Assembly: GCF_019343195.1 (NCBI RefSeq) | Contig: NZ_RPHB01000004.1 | Location: forward strand, 124,001 to 188,000 | Source: Arthrospiribacter ruber | Lineage (GTDB): Bacteria > Bacteroidota > Bacteroidia > Cytophagales > Cyclobacteriaceae | Direction: 5' to 3' | DNA: 64,000 bases | Part shown: positions 37,262-46,790 of the stretch, in pieces | Layout: each line of letters starts with the position of its first letter | How positions within the stretch are numbered: position 1 is the first letter of the stretch | The notes under the pieces: model-generated | Database searches by the model: none | What the model was told of the DNA's origin: nothing | What the model saw: only the letters and a program-made list of their open reading frames with translations | Made by a program: the position numbers and the translations under genes

Positions 37262-37726
37262 ATGAACAGGTACCTTCTAATTGCCGGAATTCTCACATTT
37301 ATTGTTGCCCTCACTCATGTGGGGATAGTAATAGGTGGGCCTGATTGGTACCGGTTTTTTGGAGCCGGTGAGATGATGGCACAACAGGCCGAGCAAGGAT
37401 TATTAGAGCCTATAGTTGTAACCCTGTCCATAGCCTTCATTTTGGGGATTTGGACAATATATGCTTTTGCCGGAGCAGGATTACTACCTTATCTACCATA
37501 CCAAATGGGAATATTGAAAGCTATTTGCGGTATTTTTTTGTTCAGAGGAATAGTGGGAATTCCTTTAGTAATACTCGTTGATCACCCTTACCTAAACGAA
37601 CTTCATGAAAAAATGACTTTTATGATTATAAGTTCACTGATTTGTTTGCTGTTTGCCTTGCTATACTTTTTAGGCATTAGAAATATGAAAAACCACAAAG
37701 TCGGCACGAGTTTGGAAAACAATTGA
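37262..37726 (+). CDS. Four-helix integral membrane protein, unknown
   Basis: A 154-residue protein from the ATG at 37262 (MNRYLLIAGIL); a TTG 21 nt upstream is less likely. Four hydrophobic segments lie near residues 4-24, 48-73, 83-104 and 119-140. Motifs such as GPDWYRFFGAGEMMAQ and YLPYQMGILKAICGIFLFRG are typical of a small membrane protein family I know only as hypothetical. It is followed 46 nt later by the topoisomerase gene. Confidence 0.65.
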   Translation: MNRYLLIAGILTFIVALTHVGIVIGGPDWYRFFGAGEMMAQQAEQGLLEPIVVTLSIAFILGIWTIYAFAGAGLLPYLPYQMGILKAICGIFLFRGIVGIPLVILVDHPYLNELHEKMTFMIISSLICLLFALLYFLGIRNMKNHKVGTSLENN

Positions 37727-37772
37727 AATACATTCAAACTTTAAATGTTGGTTCAATTACTTTTTCCAAAAG

Positions 37773-38765
37773 ATGGCATGCAAACAAATCAATGATGATT
37801 CACTATGTATCCTGCGCAAAAAACGGGGGCGTGGCTTCGCATATTTAGATGATAAAGGTCAAAAAATCCAAAGTAAGAAGATTTTGGAAAGGATAAAAGC
37901 CTTGGTCATTCCGCCAAACTGGAGAGAAGTCAAAATCTGTGATCTGGACAATGGACATATTCAGGCAGTAGGCAGAGATGAAAAAGGTCGGAAACAATAC
38001 ATCTATCATCCTGATTGGTCGGCCGAACGACAAAAAGAAAAATACTCCAGACTACATGATTTTGGCAAGTCCCTACCCAAGCTGAGGAAAAAAGCTTACG
38101 AAGACCTCGAAGCTAAAACCTGGACTAAAGAAAAAGTACTTGGCTTGATCATAGCAGTTTTGGATGAAACCGGAATCAGAATAGGAAGTCGGCAATATGA
38201 AAAAAGTAACAAAACTTACGGCCTGACCACCCTAAGGAGAAAGCATCTTGATATTAAGGGTGAGTCTTTGAGGTTTATATTTAAAGGAAAAAGTAACATT
38301 GAAAGAACCGTAAGCATAGAGGATAAAGAGTTGATCAGCTATATCAAAGAATCAGCAGAATTGCCCGGTTATGAACTATTCAGGTTTGAGGATGATGAAG
38401 GAAAGTATTCCAACATTGACAGCTCAGATGTCAATGAGTACATTTCTGAGGCTATCGGTGAGGGGTTTTCAAGTAAAGACTTCCGAACTTGGGTGGGAAG
38501 CCGTCTATGCATCGAGCTTTTTCCCGAAGCAGTCAGAGAATTTGAATCATCCGGAAAAAAGAAATTGGAGAACTTTCTTTTGGAAATGGTTTCCTGTGAA
38601 TTGGGAAACACGCCCTCTATCTGTAGAGACTATTATATACATCCGCTTCTAATGCGAAAAATAGAGGCGGATGAATTTCCCAATTCTAATAGATTTAAAG
38701 ACAGCAAGGAAAAATATGAGTTAAGTGCCTCGGAAAAATTACTGCTGAAACTGTTAGGTACCTGA
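37773..38765 (+). CDS. DNA topoisomerase IB (poxvirus/bacterial type)
   Basis: A 330-residue type IB topoisomerase that relaxes DNA through a 3'-phosphotyrosyl intermediate. Visible catalytic residues are Arg136 in ETGIRIGS, Lys171 in FKGKS, Arg238 in SKDFRTW, and the nucleophile Tyr, most likely Tyr288 in CRDYYIHP. The N-terminal part (GFAYLDDKGQ, IPPNWREVKIC) matches the bacterial family. The canonical CRKSYIHP segment reads CRDYYIHP here, so Tyr287 sits directly before the expected Tyr. It ends near the trmH pseudogene. Confidence 0.92.
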   Translation: MACKQINDDSLCILRKKRGRGFAYLDDKGQKIQSKKILERIKALVIPPNWREVKICDLDNGHIQAVGRDEKGRKQYIYHPDWSAERQKEKYSRLHDFGKSLPKLRKKAYEDLEAKTWTKEKVLGLIIAVLDETGIRIGSRQYEKSNKTYGLTTLRRKHLDIKGESLRFIFKGKSNIERTVSIEDKELISYIKESAELPGYELFRFEDDEGKYSNIDSSDVNEYISEAIGEGFSSKDFRTWVGSRLCIELFPEAVREFESSGKKKLENFLLEMVSCELGNTPSICRDYYIHPLLMRKIEADEFPNSNRFKDSKEKYELSASEKLLLKLLGT

Positions 38766-38767
38766 GA

Positions 38768-39068
38768 TCACTGATCTTCCAGTTTTTTTAAAAATTCCTT
38801 TTCATGAATCTTCACCTGCTTGACCAATCCTCTGTACCATTTTGATCTTATAGGAGTTTTCCTTTTCTATCACATAGATATCCTGAAGTCCAAAGCAATC
38901 AGCTGTTCTAAGAACGGCTGATGCATTGTGTGGCTTGTATATATTTTCCAAAACTACCATAAAATACCTCGTCCTGAGAGATAGTACTTCTTCCATTCGC
39001 TGAATTTTATGGGGAGTAATAAACCCCTTCAGGTATTCTAAAAAAGCAACTTCAGTTTTACTTGACAT
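38768..39068 (-). pseudogene. trmH (SPOUT tRNA 2'-O-methyltransferase) with internal deletion
   Basis: The first 75 or so codons from ATG 39068 encode the N-terminus of a TrmH-type methyltransferase: RMEEVLSLRTRYF, VVLENIYKPHNASAVLRT, DCFGLQDIYVIE. After ENSYKIK the frame runs into a stop at 38802. In another frame, starting at the TGG at 38839, a peptide typical of the family C-terminus follows (WYRGLVKQVKIHEKEFLKKL, stop at 38768). About 120 codons with the SAM-binding knot are missing between them. The change of frame supports loss of function by deletion. It would have methylated G18 of tRNA. Confidence 0.8.
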
Positions 39069-39133
39069 GTAAAATATATTCAAGAGCCAACCATTTTCAT
39101 GGATACGCTTGAGAACCTAAGGATTAACCGGAA

Positions 39134-41776
39134 TCAGAAAAGTCCAAGTTGGTCTTTATCTTCTTCTTCTTTTTTAACTTTGAACTCAACAGTGGTACCC
39201 ACCTCTATGCTCTCATCATTGGCGTCTAAAGCATTTGAATCATCAGTGGATTGTTGAACGGATGATTCTGGAGTCTCAGGTTCGCTATCCAATAAGGCCA
39301 AAGAAATTACTTCATGTGATGAAAGTTTATTTCCTATTGCTTTCCAGCCTTTGACATCGATCAGCATATCCAAATCATATTCCTGCTCTTCGTCGACATT
39401 TCCTTTTTTAAGGACAGCTTTGACCTGAGGTTGCTTTTCTGTGGAGACCACCTTCAGTTCAGAGTTTTTATGGTCAGAAATGACATTAAACTTCTTGTTC
39501 ATCGTAGTCGTCTCTATCAGGAATCGCTTGACAAAGTGCGTCTTGCTTCCACCATCATAATAAATACAGGATACAACTTTTTGAGGGTCAAACTTTTGTA
39601 TCAAAAGGACATTAGAGGCTTCATACCTATTGGTAAGCTCAAACGATGTCAGTTCGTAATCCCCATTTTTGTAAAAAACAATGATTTTATCATCTCCCAA
39701 GAAGTTGCCTATCAGCTTACCCCTCTCATCAGTATTCAATCTTCCAATTACAGGATCATAATACACATCAAGGCCACCCAAAGTTGAGACGCCTTCCATT
39801 TTGAGCTGGATTTTTCTTACAGGATATTTGGTAAGGATGTTACCTCCTGCATTTCTTCCTTTGATTTCAATGGTAGCAAAATCAAAATCAAACACCTTTA
39901 TCCTCGCTTTCGCTCCTTGCGTAAGGTACACGGTAATGATTTCAGCCTCTCCGTTAGGATTTGCTGTAAGGTACATCACCTTCGAGCCTTTGGTTCCCTT
40001 GGTAAGGTCGTATTCACGGTCTCGTGTCACGGCCAATACCTGAAAACGCTTGACCATAGCTCTGCCCGATCCTCCATCCAGATAAATCAGGTTGTACACC
40101 ATGCGCTCATCGCCTTTTCTGAAAACAGCCACATGCAGAATGTCCTTGCCTACAAATCCTTTTTCCTGGATTCTGGTCACCACACATTTTCCGTCTCTCC
40201 GAATGACGATGATATCATCCAGATCCGAACAATCGCATACAAACTCATCTTTCTTGAGGCCATAACCTACAAATCCATCTGCCCTGTTTACATACAGTTT
40301 GGCATTGTTGGCAGCTACTACCGTTGCTTCTATGGTATCAAAAGCCCTGATTTCAGTCTTTCTCTCTCTTCCTTTTCCATATTTGGAAAGTAGGTTTTCA
40401 TAATACTTAATGGCAAATTCATTCAGGTGTTTGAGGTTGTAATTGACCTCTTTGAGTTCCTCTTGAAGCTTGCGCATCAGTTCATCCGCTTTGAAAGCAT
40501 CAAATTTGGAAATTCTTTTGATCCTTATTTCTGTAAGCCGGATAATATCATCTGTGGTAATTTCCCTATAAAAATCAGGTTTGAAAGGATCAAGGCCTCT
40601 GTCTATTGTTTCTATCACAGACTCCCATGTGGTACACTCTTCTATATCCCTGTAAATCCTGTTTTCAATGAATATTTTTTCCAGAGAGGAGAAAAGCAGT
40701 TTTTCCATCAATTCCGCTTTTCTGATTTCCAGCTCTCTTTTGAGCAATGCCTTGGTCTGCTTGGTATTGTACTGCAAAATATCATTGACTGTAAGGAAAA
40801 CAGGTTTGTCGTCAATGATCACACAAGCGTTAGGAGAAATACTCACCTCACAGTCAGTAAAGGCATACAGGGCATCAATGGTCATATCCGGAGATTGGCC
40901 AGGCGCCAGCTGAATCTGTATCTCTACATCCTTAGCGGTGTTGTCCACCACTTTTTTGATCTTTATTTTACCCTTATCGTTGGCTTTGATAATGGAATCT
41001 ATGAGGGAATTGGTAGTGGTCCCAAAAGGAATATCCTTGATCAGGAGTGTTTTGCTGTCCTCTTCCTCTATTCTGGCCCTTACTTTGACCCGGCCACCTC
41101 TAAGGCCTTCATTGTATTCCGAAAAATCTGCCAGTCCACCAGTTGGGAAATCAGGAAGCACATTGGTCTTTTCACCTTTCAGAATAGCAATAGATCCCTC
41201 GATCAACTCGCAGAAATTGTGCGGAAGAATCTTAGTCGATAGCCCCACGGCGATACCTTCTACGCCCTGAGCCAGGAGCAATGGGAATTTTACAGGTAGA
41301 GTAATGGGTTCTCTTTTACGGCCATCATATGATAGTTGCCATTCTGTCGTCTGTGGATTGAAGACCACCTCCAAAGCAAACTTAGACAACCTTGCCTCAA
41401 TGTATCTTGCTGCCGCGGCAGAGTCTCCTGTACGAATGTCTCCCCAGTTACCCTGGGTCTCTATCAAAATATCCTTCTGTCCTAGATTTACAATGGCATC
41501 TCCAATTGAAGCATCACCATGGGGATGGTACTGCATAGACTGTCCGATGATATTGGCGACCTTATTAAAGCGGCCATCATCCATTTCTTTCATGGCATGT
41601 AAAATCCTGCGTTGAACAGGTTTCAATCCATCCTCAATAGCCGGAACAGCCCTTTCCAAGATCACATAGGAAGCATAGTCCAAAAACCAATCCTTGTACA
41701 TCCCAGTCACTGGAATGGAATCATGCAAACTTTCGTCCTGTTCTTCAGGGTTGATATTATTGTTATTATCGCTCAT
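39134..41776 (-). CDS. parC: DNA topoisomerase IV subunit A
   Basis: An 880-residue breakage-reunion subunit of a type IIA topoisomerase. Catalytic Tyr125 lies in AAARYIEARL. The region usually changed in quinolone resistance reads YHPHGDASIGD, with Ala89 where E. coli GyrA has Ser83 and Asp93 at the acidic site. I see no GyrA box (QRRGGKG), which favours ParC over GyrA. The C-terminal beta-pinwheel runs from about 520 to 800 and is followed by an acidic tail. It follows parE and the 59-aa ORF in one operon; the start is 7 nt after that ORF. Confidence 0.92.
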   Translation of the reverse strand: MSDNNNNINPEEQDESLHDSIPVTGMYKDWFLDYASYVILERAVPAIEDGLKPVQRRILHAMKEMDDGRFNKVANIIGQSMQYHPHGDASIGDAIVNLGQKDILIETQGNWGDIRTGDSAAAARYIEARLSKFALEVVFNPQTTEWQLSYDGRKREPITLPVKFPLLLAQGVEGIAVGLSTKILPHNFCELIEGSIAILKGEKTNVLPDFPTGGLADFSEYNEGLRGGRVKVRARIEEEDSKTLLIKDIPFGTTTNSLIDSIIKANDKGKIKIKKVVDNTAKDVEIQIQLAPGQSPDMTIDALYAFTDCEVSISPNACVIIDDKPVFLTVNDILQYNTKQTKALLKRELEIRKAELMEKLLFSSLEKIFIENRIYRDIEECTTWESVIETIDRGLDPFKPDFYREITTDDIIRLTEIRIKRISKFDAFKADELMRKLQEELKEVNYNLKHLNEFAIKYYENLLSKYGKGRERKTEIRAFDTIEATVVAANNAKLYVNRADGFVGYGLKKDEFVCDCSDLDDIIVIRRDGKCVVTRIQEKGFVGKDILHVAVFRKGDERMVYNLIYLDGGSGRAMVKRFQVLAVTRDREYDLTKGTKGSKVMYLTANPNGEAEIITVYLTQGAKARIKVFDFDFATIEIKGRNAGGNILTKYPVRKIQLKMEGVSTLGGLDVYYDPVIGRLNTDERGKLIGNFLGDDKIIVFYKNGDYELTSFELTNRYEASNVLLIQKFDPQKVVSCIYYDGGSKTHFVKRFLIETTTMNKKFNVISDHKNSELKVVSTEKQPQVKAVLKKGNVDEEQEYDLDMLIDVKGWKAIGNKLSSHEVISLALLDSEPETPESSVQQSTDDSNALDANDESIEVGTTVEFKVKKEEEDKDQLGLF

Positions 41777-41782
41777 GCTTGA

Positions 41783-41962
41783 TTAATATTGATCGAGACT
41801 ATTTGTTTTATAATTAACTGCCTGTAAAGCCATATTTGAAACAAATTCTCTATCGGGAAGATATTCAATTGATACTTGACTGATATTAGGATATTTACCG
41901 ATCTGATTCCGGAAATTAAGCTGATTTCCACTCATTACAAACATCATTGGAGAACTGTACAT
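41783..41962 (-). CDS. Small 59-aa ORF between parE and parC
   Basis: An open frame from ATG 41962 to TAA 41783 encodes 59 residues (starts MYSSPMMFVMSGNQL, ends KTNSLDQY). It fills an otherwise unexplained 308-bp gap and stops just 6 nt before the parC start, an operon-like spacing. The protein is soluble-looking, slightly amphipathic, with an EYLPDREFVSNMALQAV core. No family is recognised. It may be a true small protein or a leader affecting parC translation. A chance ORF of this size is possible. Confidence 0.45.
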   Translation of the reverse strand: MYSSPMMFVMSGNQLNFRNQIGKYPNISQVSIEYLPDREFVSNMALQAVNYKTNSLDQY

Positions 41963-42084
41963 TCTTTTCGAGTTAAACCAGATTCAATAGTCTTTTAAGA
42001 TTAAAATAGTTTTCCATTTCCAAAGTTTTAAATCTTCTCCACATTAAAGACCTGTCTTTTGATAAATTCTCTGCTACTTCAAAC

Positions 42085-43986
42085 CTAAGCTGCTTCACTT
42101 TCTTCTTCCTCACCGGATTTTTTTGCAGGGTCATCAAAAACAATGTCCTTTTCAATCTTGAGATTATCAATGATAAAGTTCTGACGGTCAGGAGTATTTT
42201 TACCCATATAGAATCCCAGTAGATCCGCAATTTTGGTCTCTTTGCTCAGGATAATAGGATCTAATCGAATGTCTTCACCGATAAACTTTCCGAACTCTTC
42301 CGGAGAGATCTCACCAAGCCCTTTGAAACGGGTAATCTCAGCAGACTTGCCCAATTTATGAATGGCCCTCTGCCTTTCTTCATCGGTATAGCAATAGATG
42401 GTTTCCTTTTTATTTCTCACCCTAAACAAAGGGGTATCCAAGATGAAAAGGTGACCGTTTTTCACCAGATCAGGAAAGAATTGCAGAAAATAGGTCATGA
42501 TGAGCAAGCGAATGTGCATGCCATCCACGTCAGCATCCGTTGCAATTACTATTTTTCTGAAACGTAGTCCTTCTATCCCATCTTCAATGTTCAGGGCATG
42601 CTGAAGCAAGTTAAATTCTTCATTTTCATAGACCACCTTTTTGGTCATTCCATAGCAATTCAGTGGTTTTCCTCTCAACGAAAATACAGCCTGCGTCTGC
42701 ACATCTCTTGATTTGGTAATAGAACCGGATGCAGAATCCCCCTCCGTAATAAACAGCATGGTCCTGCCTTTGATGTCCTCATCTGCTTTGGGATCATCAT
42801 AGTGAACCCTGCAGTCTCTCAGCTTTTTGTTATGTAGATTGGCCTTTTTGGCCCTTTCATTGGCCAGTTTCTTTATACCTGAAATCTCTTTTCTCTCTCT
42901 TTCGGACTGCAAAATTCTTTTGAGGAGTGCATCTGCCACAGAAGGATTCTTATGCAGGTAATTGTCAAGTTCCGTTTTGACAAAATCATTCACAAAAGTC
43001 CTCAAGGTCGGGCCATCTGGTCCCACACTTTGCGAACCCAGCTTTGTTTTGGTCTGGGATTCAAAAACAGGTTCCTGAACCCTCACAGCAATGGCACCTA
43101 CAATACTTTGCCTGATATCTGAAGCATCATAATCCTTTTTGAAAAATTCTCTGACCGTCTTTACTATTGCTTCCCTGAATGCAGCCAAGTGAGTACCACC
43201 TTGGGTGGTGTACTGTCCGTTTACAAAAGAATAGTACTCTTCCCCATATTGATTGCTATGGGTAAGGGCCATTTCTATATCGTTTCCTTTGAGATGAATA
43301 ATTGGATAACGAATGGTATCTTCATCGACTTTTCTCCACAAAAGATCATAAAGTCCTCTTTCAGAGAAATATTTTTTGCCGTTAAAATTGATCGTCAGTC
43401 CGGAATTGAGGAAGGCATAATTCCAGATTTGGTTTTCCAGATACTCCGGGATAAAATGGTAATTTTTAAATACAGATGCATCAGGCACAAAGATGATCTT
43501 GGTTCCGTTTCTGTCAGAAGACTTTTCGATTTTACGGTCTTCTTTGAGAATACCCTTTTCGAACTCCGCTACTTTGGTTTCCCCGTCCCTATAGGATTGT
43601 ACCTTAAAGTAATCAGATAGCGCATTTACCGCTTTGGTACCGACGCCATTTAGACCAACTGATTTCTGGAAAGCTCCGGAATCATACTTGCCACCGGTAT
43701 TGATTTTGGATACGCAGTCTATGACCTTTCCCAGTGGAATGCCACGTCCATAATCCCTAACTTCAACTTTGTGCTCAGAGATTTTGATGTCTATGGTCCT
43801 GCCATAGCCCATCATGTGCTCATCTATACTGTTGTCAAGAACTTCCTTAACCAAGACATAAATCCCATCATCCTGGGCACTTCCATCACCCAATTTTCCT
43901 ATATACATACCCGGCCTCAACCTGATATGTTCCCTCCAGTCGAGAGATTTGATACTGTCTTCGGTATATTGTACGTTATCTGCCAT
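42085..43986 (-). CDS. parE: DNA topoisomerase IV subunit B
   Basis: The 633-residue ATPase subunit, read from ATG 43986 ([10 protein letters not shown]); an in-frame start 99 nt upstream would overlap the next gene. GHKL motifs are visible: [17 protein letters not shown], and [14 protein letters not shown] for the ATP lid. The TOPRIM domain has EGDSASGS and [12 protein letters not shown]. The C-terminus is acidic. Together with parC it decatenates sister chromosomes. The gene pair and the lack of a GyrA box in the partner favour ParE over GyrB. Confidence 0.93.
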   Translation of the reverse strand: MADNVQYTEDSIKSLDWREHIRLRPGMYIGKLGDGSAQDDGIYVLVKEVLDNSIDEHMMGYGRTIDIKISEHKVEVRDYGRGIPLGKVIDCVSKINTGGKYDSGAFQKSVGLNGVGTKAVNALSDYFKVQSYRDGETKVAEFEKGILKEDRKIEKSSDRNGTKIIFVPDASVFKNYHFIPEYLENQIWNYAFLNSGLTINFNGKKYFSERGLYDLLWRKVDEDTIRYPIIHLKGNDIEMALTHSNQYGEEYYSFVNGQYTTQGGTHLAAFREAIVKTVREFFKKDYDASDIRQSIVGAIAVRVQEPVFESQTKTKLGSQSVGPDGPTLRTFVNDFVKTELDNYLHKNPSVADALLKRILQSERERKEISGIKKLANERAKKANLHNKKLRDCRVHYDDPKADEDIKGRTMLFITEGDSASGSITKSRDVQTQAVFSLRGKPLNCYGMTKKVVYENEEFNLLQHALNIEDGIEGLRFRKIVIATDADVDGMHIRLLIMTYFLQFFPDLVKNGHLFILDTPLFRVRNKKETIYCYTDEERQRAIHKLGKSAEITRFKGLGEISPEEFGKFIGEDIRLDPIILSKETKIADLLGFYMGKNTPDRQNFIIDNLKIEKDIVFDDPAKKSGEEEESEAA

Positions 43987-44026
43987 TTTATAAATTAGGT
44001 CACTGGTAAGTAATTTTCCAATGGGC

Positions 44027-44521
44027 TTATGCCCCGCGCTGTAATGTTTTGAATTTTTGGAATAAAATCCAAAACAATGCGACAATCCAAGTCACAAAAA
44101 AAACAGGAACTAAATAAAAGAAGCCACTATATGAACTGCTGCTGATTTCATTCTGATTATTGATACTGTGCACAAATAGGGCAAGTATACAAAGAGAGAC
44201 GTTGATGATGCCAATAAAACTGTAAATCCATGTCAGCATATAGTCCCTAAATTCATCTCCGATAGGAAAGAGTCTTTTAAGATTGGCAGTGCTTTGTTTT
44301 TCAATCATTTTGGCCGGTACAGCCAAAATAATGTTCAACAAAGCAAAAATGACAATACCCGCATAAAAGAAAGTACTTCTGCTGAAGCCTTTGACAATTA
44401 GACCTTCCTCATCGATCTGATAGGCCACTGTCTCAGGTACTGAGGAATAGATGTACATAAATACCACTACAAAGAAGAGGATGGATAAGAAATGGAATGT
44501 TTTTCCGAAACGATAATACAT
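44027..44521 (-). CDS. Four-helix membrane protein upstream of parE
   Basis: A 164-residue protein with four hydrophobic segments near 8-25, 50-70, 95-118 and 132-152. The first loop ([16 protein letters not shown]) is predicted periplasmic. It resembles DUF1648-type membrane proteins only in outline, so the family is not assigned. It ends 40 nt before the parE start on the same strand, which suggests co-transcription with the topoisomerase operon, although no functional link is known. Confidence 0.65.
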   Translation of the reverse strand: MYYRFGKTFHFLSILFFVVVFMYIYSSVPETVAYQIDEEGLIVKGFSRSTFFYAGIVIFALLNIILAVPAKMIEKQSTANLKRLFPIGDEFRDYMLTWIYSFIGIINVSLCILALFVHSINNQNEISSSSYSGFFYLVPVFFVTWIVALFWILFQKFKTLQRGA

Positions 44522-44775
44522 ATATCAAAGGTAATTTAGCGTGCTAATATAAAGATTTTATACGGAGTGAAAACCTAAACTTCTCCTCTCTTGTTGGGTT
44601 TTGAAATTGCTTTGAGCCTTATAGTCAATTCAACCTACTGACACTTAGTAAAAAAATAATGATGAAGAAATTTTATTTTCATGGATTGTACGAAAAAATA
44701 ATTGAATTGTCTTTTACCCTAGGTATGCCGGCAATACTTTTACAGCAAAATGCATTTCAATCAATCAGAAATCCA

Positions 44776-45168
44776 ATGTCAAAACTCAAAGGTTTTATAT
44801 ATTTTATTTGTGTCCTTATTCCATGTCTATTTTCCTGTTCAGGCAAAGTTGATTTGCAGAGCATAGATTTAGATGCATGGAAAAAGGACAGAAATGGCTG
44901 TCTTGGCTTAAGAGAAAACCAGGTAGAAGCATTCAGGGAAGTAAAAAATGAATTTTTAGGTAAAGACAATCAGGCCTTGATAAAAACATTTGGAAGACCG
45001 GACAGGGTGGAATTGGCCGACAGAAGTCAGAATTTCTTCATTTACTACATTGACCCCAGCCCTTCTTGTGAAGAGGCCAACATAAAGGAAGAACCATTGA
45101 AAGTTATTTTTAGATTGAATGCTGTCAGCAGAGTGAGTGAAGTCACCGTAAGTACTTTAGATCCATAA
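44776..45168 (+). CDS. Lipoprotein of unknown function
   Basis: The ATG at 44776 gives a 130-residue protein with a lipoprotein signal (lipobox LFSC, about residue 22). An in-frame ATG at 44659 would add 39 residues before it and is less likely. The mature part contains GCLGLRENQVEAFREV and LIKTFGRPDRVE, a pattern of small Bacteroidota lipoproteins that recalls SmpA/OmlA-type domains. Two further cysteines (about Cys41 and Cys98) could form a disulfide. The function is unknown. Confidence 0.6.
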   Translation: MSKLKGFIYFICVLIPCLFSCSGKVDLQSIDLDAWKKDRNGCLGLRENQVEAFREVKNEFLGKDNQALIKTFGRPDRVELADRSQNFFIYYIDPSPSCEEANIKEEPLKVIFRLNAVSRVSEVTVSTLDP

Positions 45169-45192
45169 AAAAAGGCAGGTTTTTAGCCTGCC
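45167..45192 (-). terminator. Terminator of the ROK kinase gene
   Basis: On the minus strand a GGCAGG/CCTGCC hairpin (45174-45179, 45187-45192) is followed by seven T residues. Confidence 0.75.
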
Positions 45193-45220
45193 AATACTCA
45201 TCTTATTTCCACTTTTAATA

Positions 45221-46147
45221 TTATTCTTCTATAAAACACAGAGCAGCCGCGCCTAATGTGCCTGCATCATTTTTTAATGTAGCCTTGGTCAGTTTAAGGT
45301 CTTTTACATAATAAGGGGTCAAATACTGTCGGACTGTTTTGTCCATAGAAGGCATCATAAATTCCAATCCAGCTGAGATACCGCCACCAAAATAGACGTG
45401 GGTCACATCCAATACTCTGATTACTGATACAATCGCTTCCCCAAGGATCCTTCCCACCTCTTCAAATACCATCAATGAAACTTCATTTCCTTCCTTGGCT
45501 GTGTCTACCAATAGATGTGTGCCCAACTCCTTGTTCTCGAGTTCGCCTGCAAGCCTAGGATATGCCTGAATAAATCTCTCCATGATTTTGAGTATGCCAT
45601 TTCGACCGATCAAAGTCTCAAGGCCCTCATTCCCTCTGGAAAGCATGTGGCCCATTTCCATTGCATTTCCCCTGGATCCCTTGAAAACTGCTCCATCAAG
45701 TACAAATGCGCTGCCTATTCCTGTTCCCATGGTTATGAAAAGGAAATTATTAGGAGGATTGTCTTTCCCAAACCTGTACTCTCCTATCGCAGCCGCTGCG
45801 GCGTCATTTTCAAGGAAGAAAGAAACTCCTGGGTACTTATTTTCCAACTCTCCTTTAAGATTAAATCCGTTCAGCGCAGGAATAGCCGGTATTTCTAATG
45901 TGGTAGTTCTATCTTTTGAAATAAGCCCTGGAAGGCCTATTCCTACTTTTTTAACATGGGGATACTTGGCCAAAATATCGGCCATTCCATCCAAGAAGCA
46001 GGTGTTAAAACCTTTAGGATCATCACGGTATGGAGCAGTGTCGATTTTTTCAAACGAAACAATCTCACCGTCTTTGCTTACCAAACCGATTTTTAAATGT
46101 GTTCCTCCTACATCTACCCCTAAAAAATGCTGATCTTCTATGTTCAT
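45221..46147 (-). CDS. ROK-family sugar kinase (probable glucokinase)
   Basis: A 308-residue kinase from ATG 46147 (MNIEDQHF); a TTG 12 nt upstream is also in frame. The ATP motif DVGGTHLK lies near residues 11-18, and the sugar-binding GLPGL and ENDAAAAA are present. The usual ROK zinc motif CxCGxxGCxE is replaced by a stretch without cysteine (SRGNEGLETLIGRNG), though the GHM part remains. It should phosphorylate a hexose such as glucose. It is transcribed alone. Confidence 0.88.
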   Translation of the reverse strand: MNIEDQHFLGVDVGGTHLKIGLVSKDGEIVSFEKIDTAPYRDDPKGFNTCFLDGMADILAKYPHVKKVGIGLPGLISKDRTTTLEIPAIPALNGFNLKGELENKYPGVSFFLENDAAAAAIGEYRFGKDNPPNNFLFITMGTGIGSAFVLDGAVFKGSRGNAMEMGHMLSRGNEGLETLIGRNGILKIMERFIQAYPRLAGELENKELGTHLLVDTAKEGNEVSLMVFEEVGRILGEAIVSVIRVLDVTHVYFGGGISAGLEFMMPSMDKTVRQYLTPYYVKDLKLTKATLKNDAGTLGAAALCFIEE

Positions 46148-46194
46148 GGTTATCTTCAATAGGTTTAAGGCCCTAAAATAGTAAAGAGATTTGC

Positions 46195-46683
46195 TTACTT
46201 CCTAAAATCTTTGGCAAAGTCTTGAAATATTTCAAAAACTGCTGGACAGACCAAGGTATTTCTCAAGGTCAAATTAAGTATCCCGTGCATATTTTTTCTA
46301 TTGGTATGAGGATATTCACGACAGGCTTTGGGTCTTTCTTCATACACCAGACAGGTATTGTCCTGATTGAGAAAGGGACAAGGGGAAGACTGAAGCACAT
46401 AATCCCCCTCTTCATCAAGTTTGAGGTAGGTATCTATAAACACTGATGTTTTCATGTTAAATACCTTTGATAACCTTTCAATATCCGTTTGTAGGAAAAT
46501 CGGACTTGTTGTTTTACAGCAATTGGCACAAGTCAGACAGTCAATATTTCGGAATTTCGCATCATGAGCTTCCTCAAAGGCATTATCCAGTGCTTTTGCC
46601 TTCATCTTTTTTAATTTGGGCAGTAACTTCTTGTTTTTGGAAAACTCACTACTGCTCTGTAATCTAAAATTTTCTAAATCCAT
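46195..46683 (-). CDS. YkgJ-family cysteine-cluster protein
   Basis: A 162-residue cytoplasmic protein. The CxxCxxCC motif (Cys49, 52, 55, 56) and further cysteines in SPCPFLNQDNTCLVYEERPKACREYP match the YkgJ (UPF0153/CxxCxxCC) family, which binds a metal or iron-sulfur cluster. The first 40 residues are a charged extension. The reaction is unknown. It ends about 48 nt upstream of the ROK kinase start, so co-transcription is possible. Confidence 0.88.
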   Translation of the reverse strand: MDLENFRLQSSSEFSKNKKLLPKLKKMKAKALDNAFEEAHDAKFRNIDCLTCANCCKTTSPIFLQTDIERLSKVFNMKTSVFIDTYLKLDEEGDYVLQSSPCPFLNQDNTCLVYEERPKACREYPHTNRKNMHGILNLTLRNTLVCPAVFEIFQDFAKDFRK

Positions 46684-46790
46684 TTTTTACAAATACACGC
46701 AGTAATAATCGCATGATACATAATTTACAGGGGTTTATTTTGTTTTGTGTAATTTTTAATCTAAATTATATGTCCCTAAACCAATGAACT

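Noticed and set aside
40427-41242. A long plus-strand frame (271 codons) opposite parC
   Set aside because: It lies fully antisense to a clearly conserved topoisomerase gene and its translation shows no family features.
41973-42230. An 85-codon minus-strand frame across the 3' end of parE
   Set aside because: Most of it is an out-of-frame reading of parE; only the last 37 codons lie in free DNA. The separate 59-aa frame explains the gap better.
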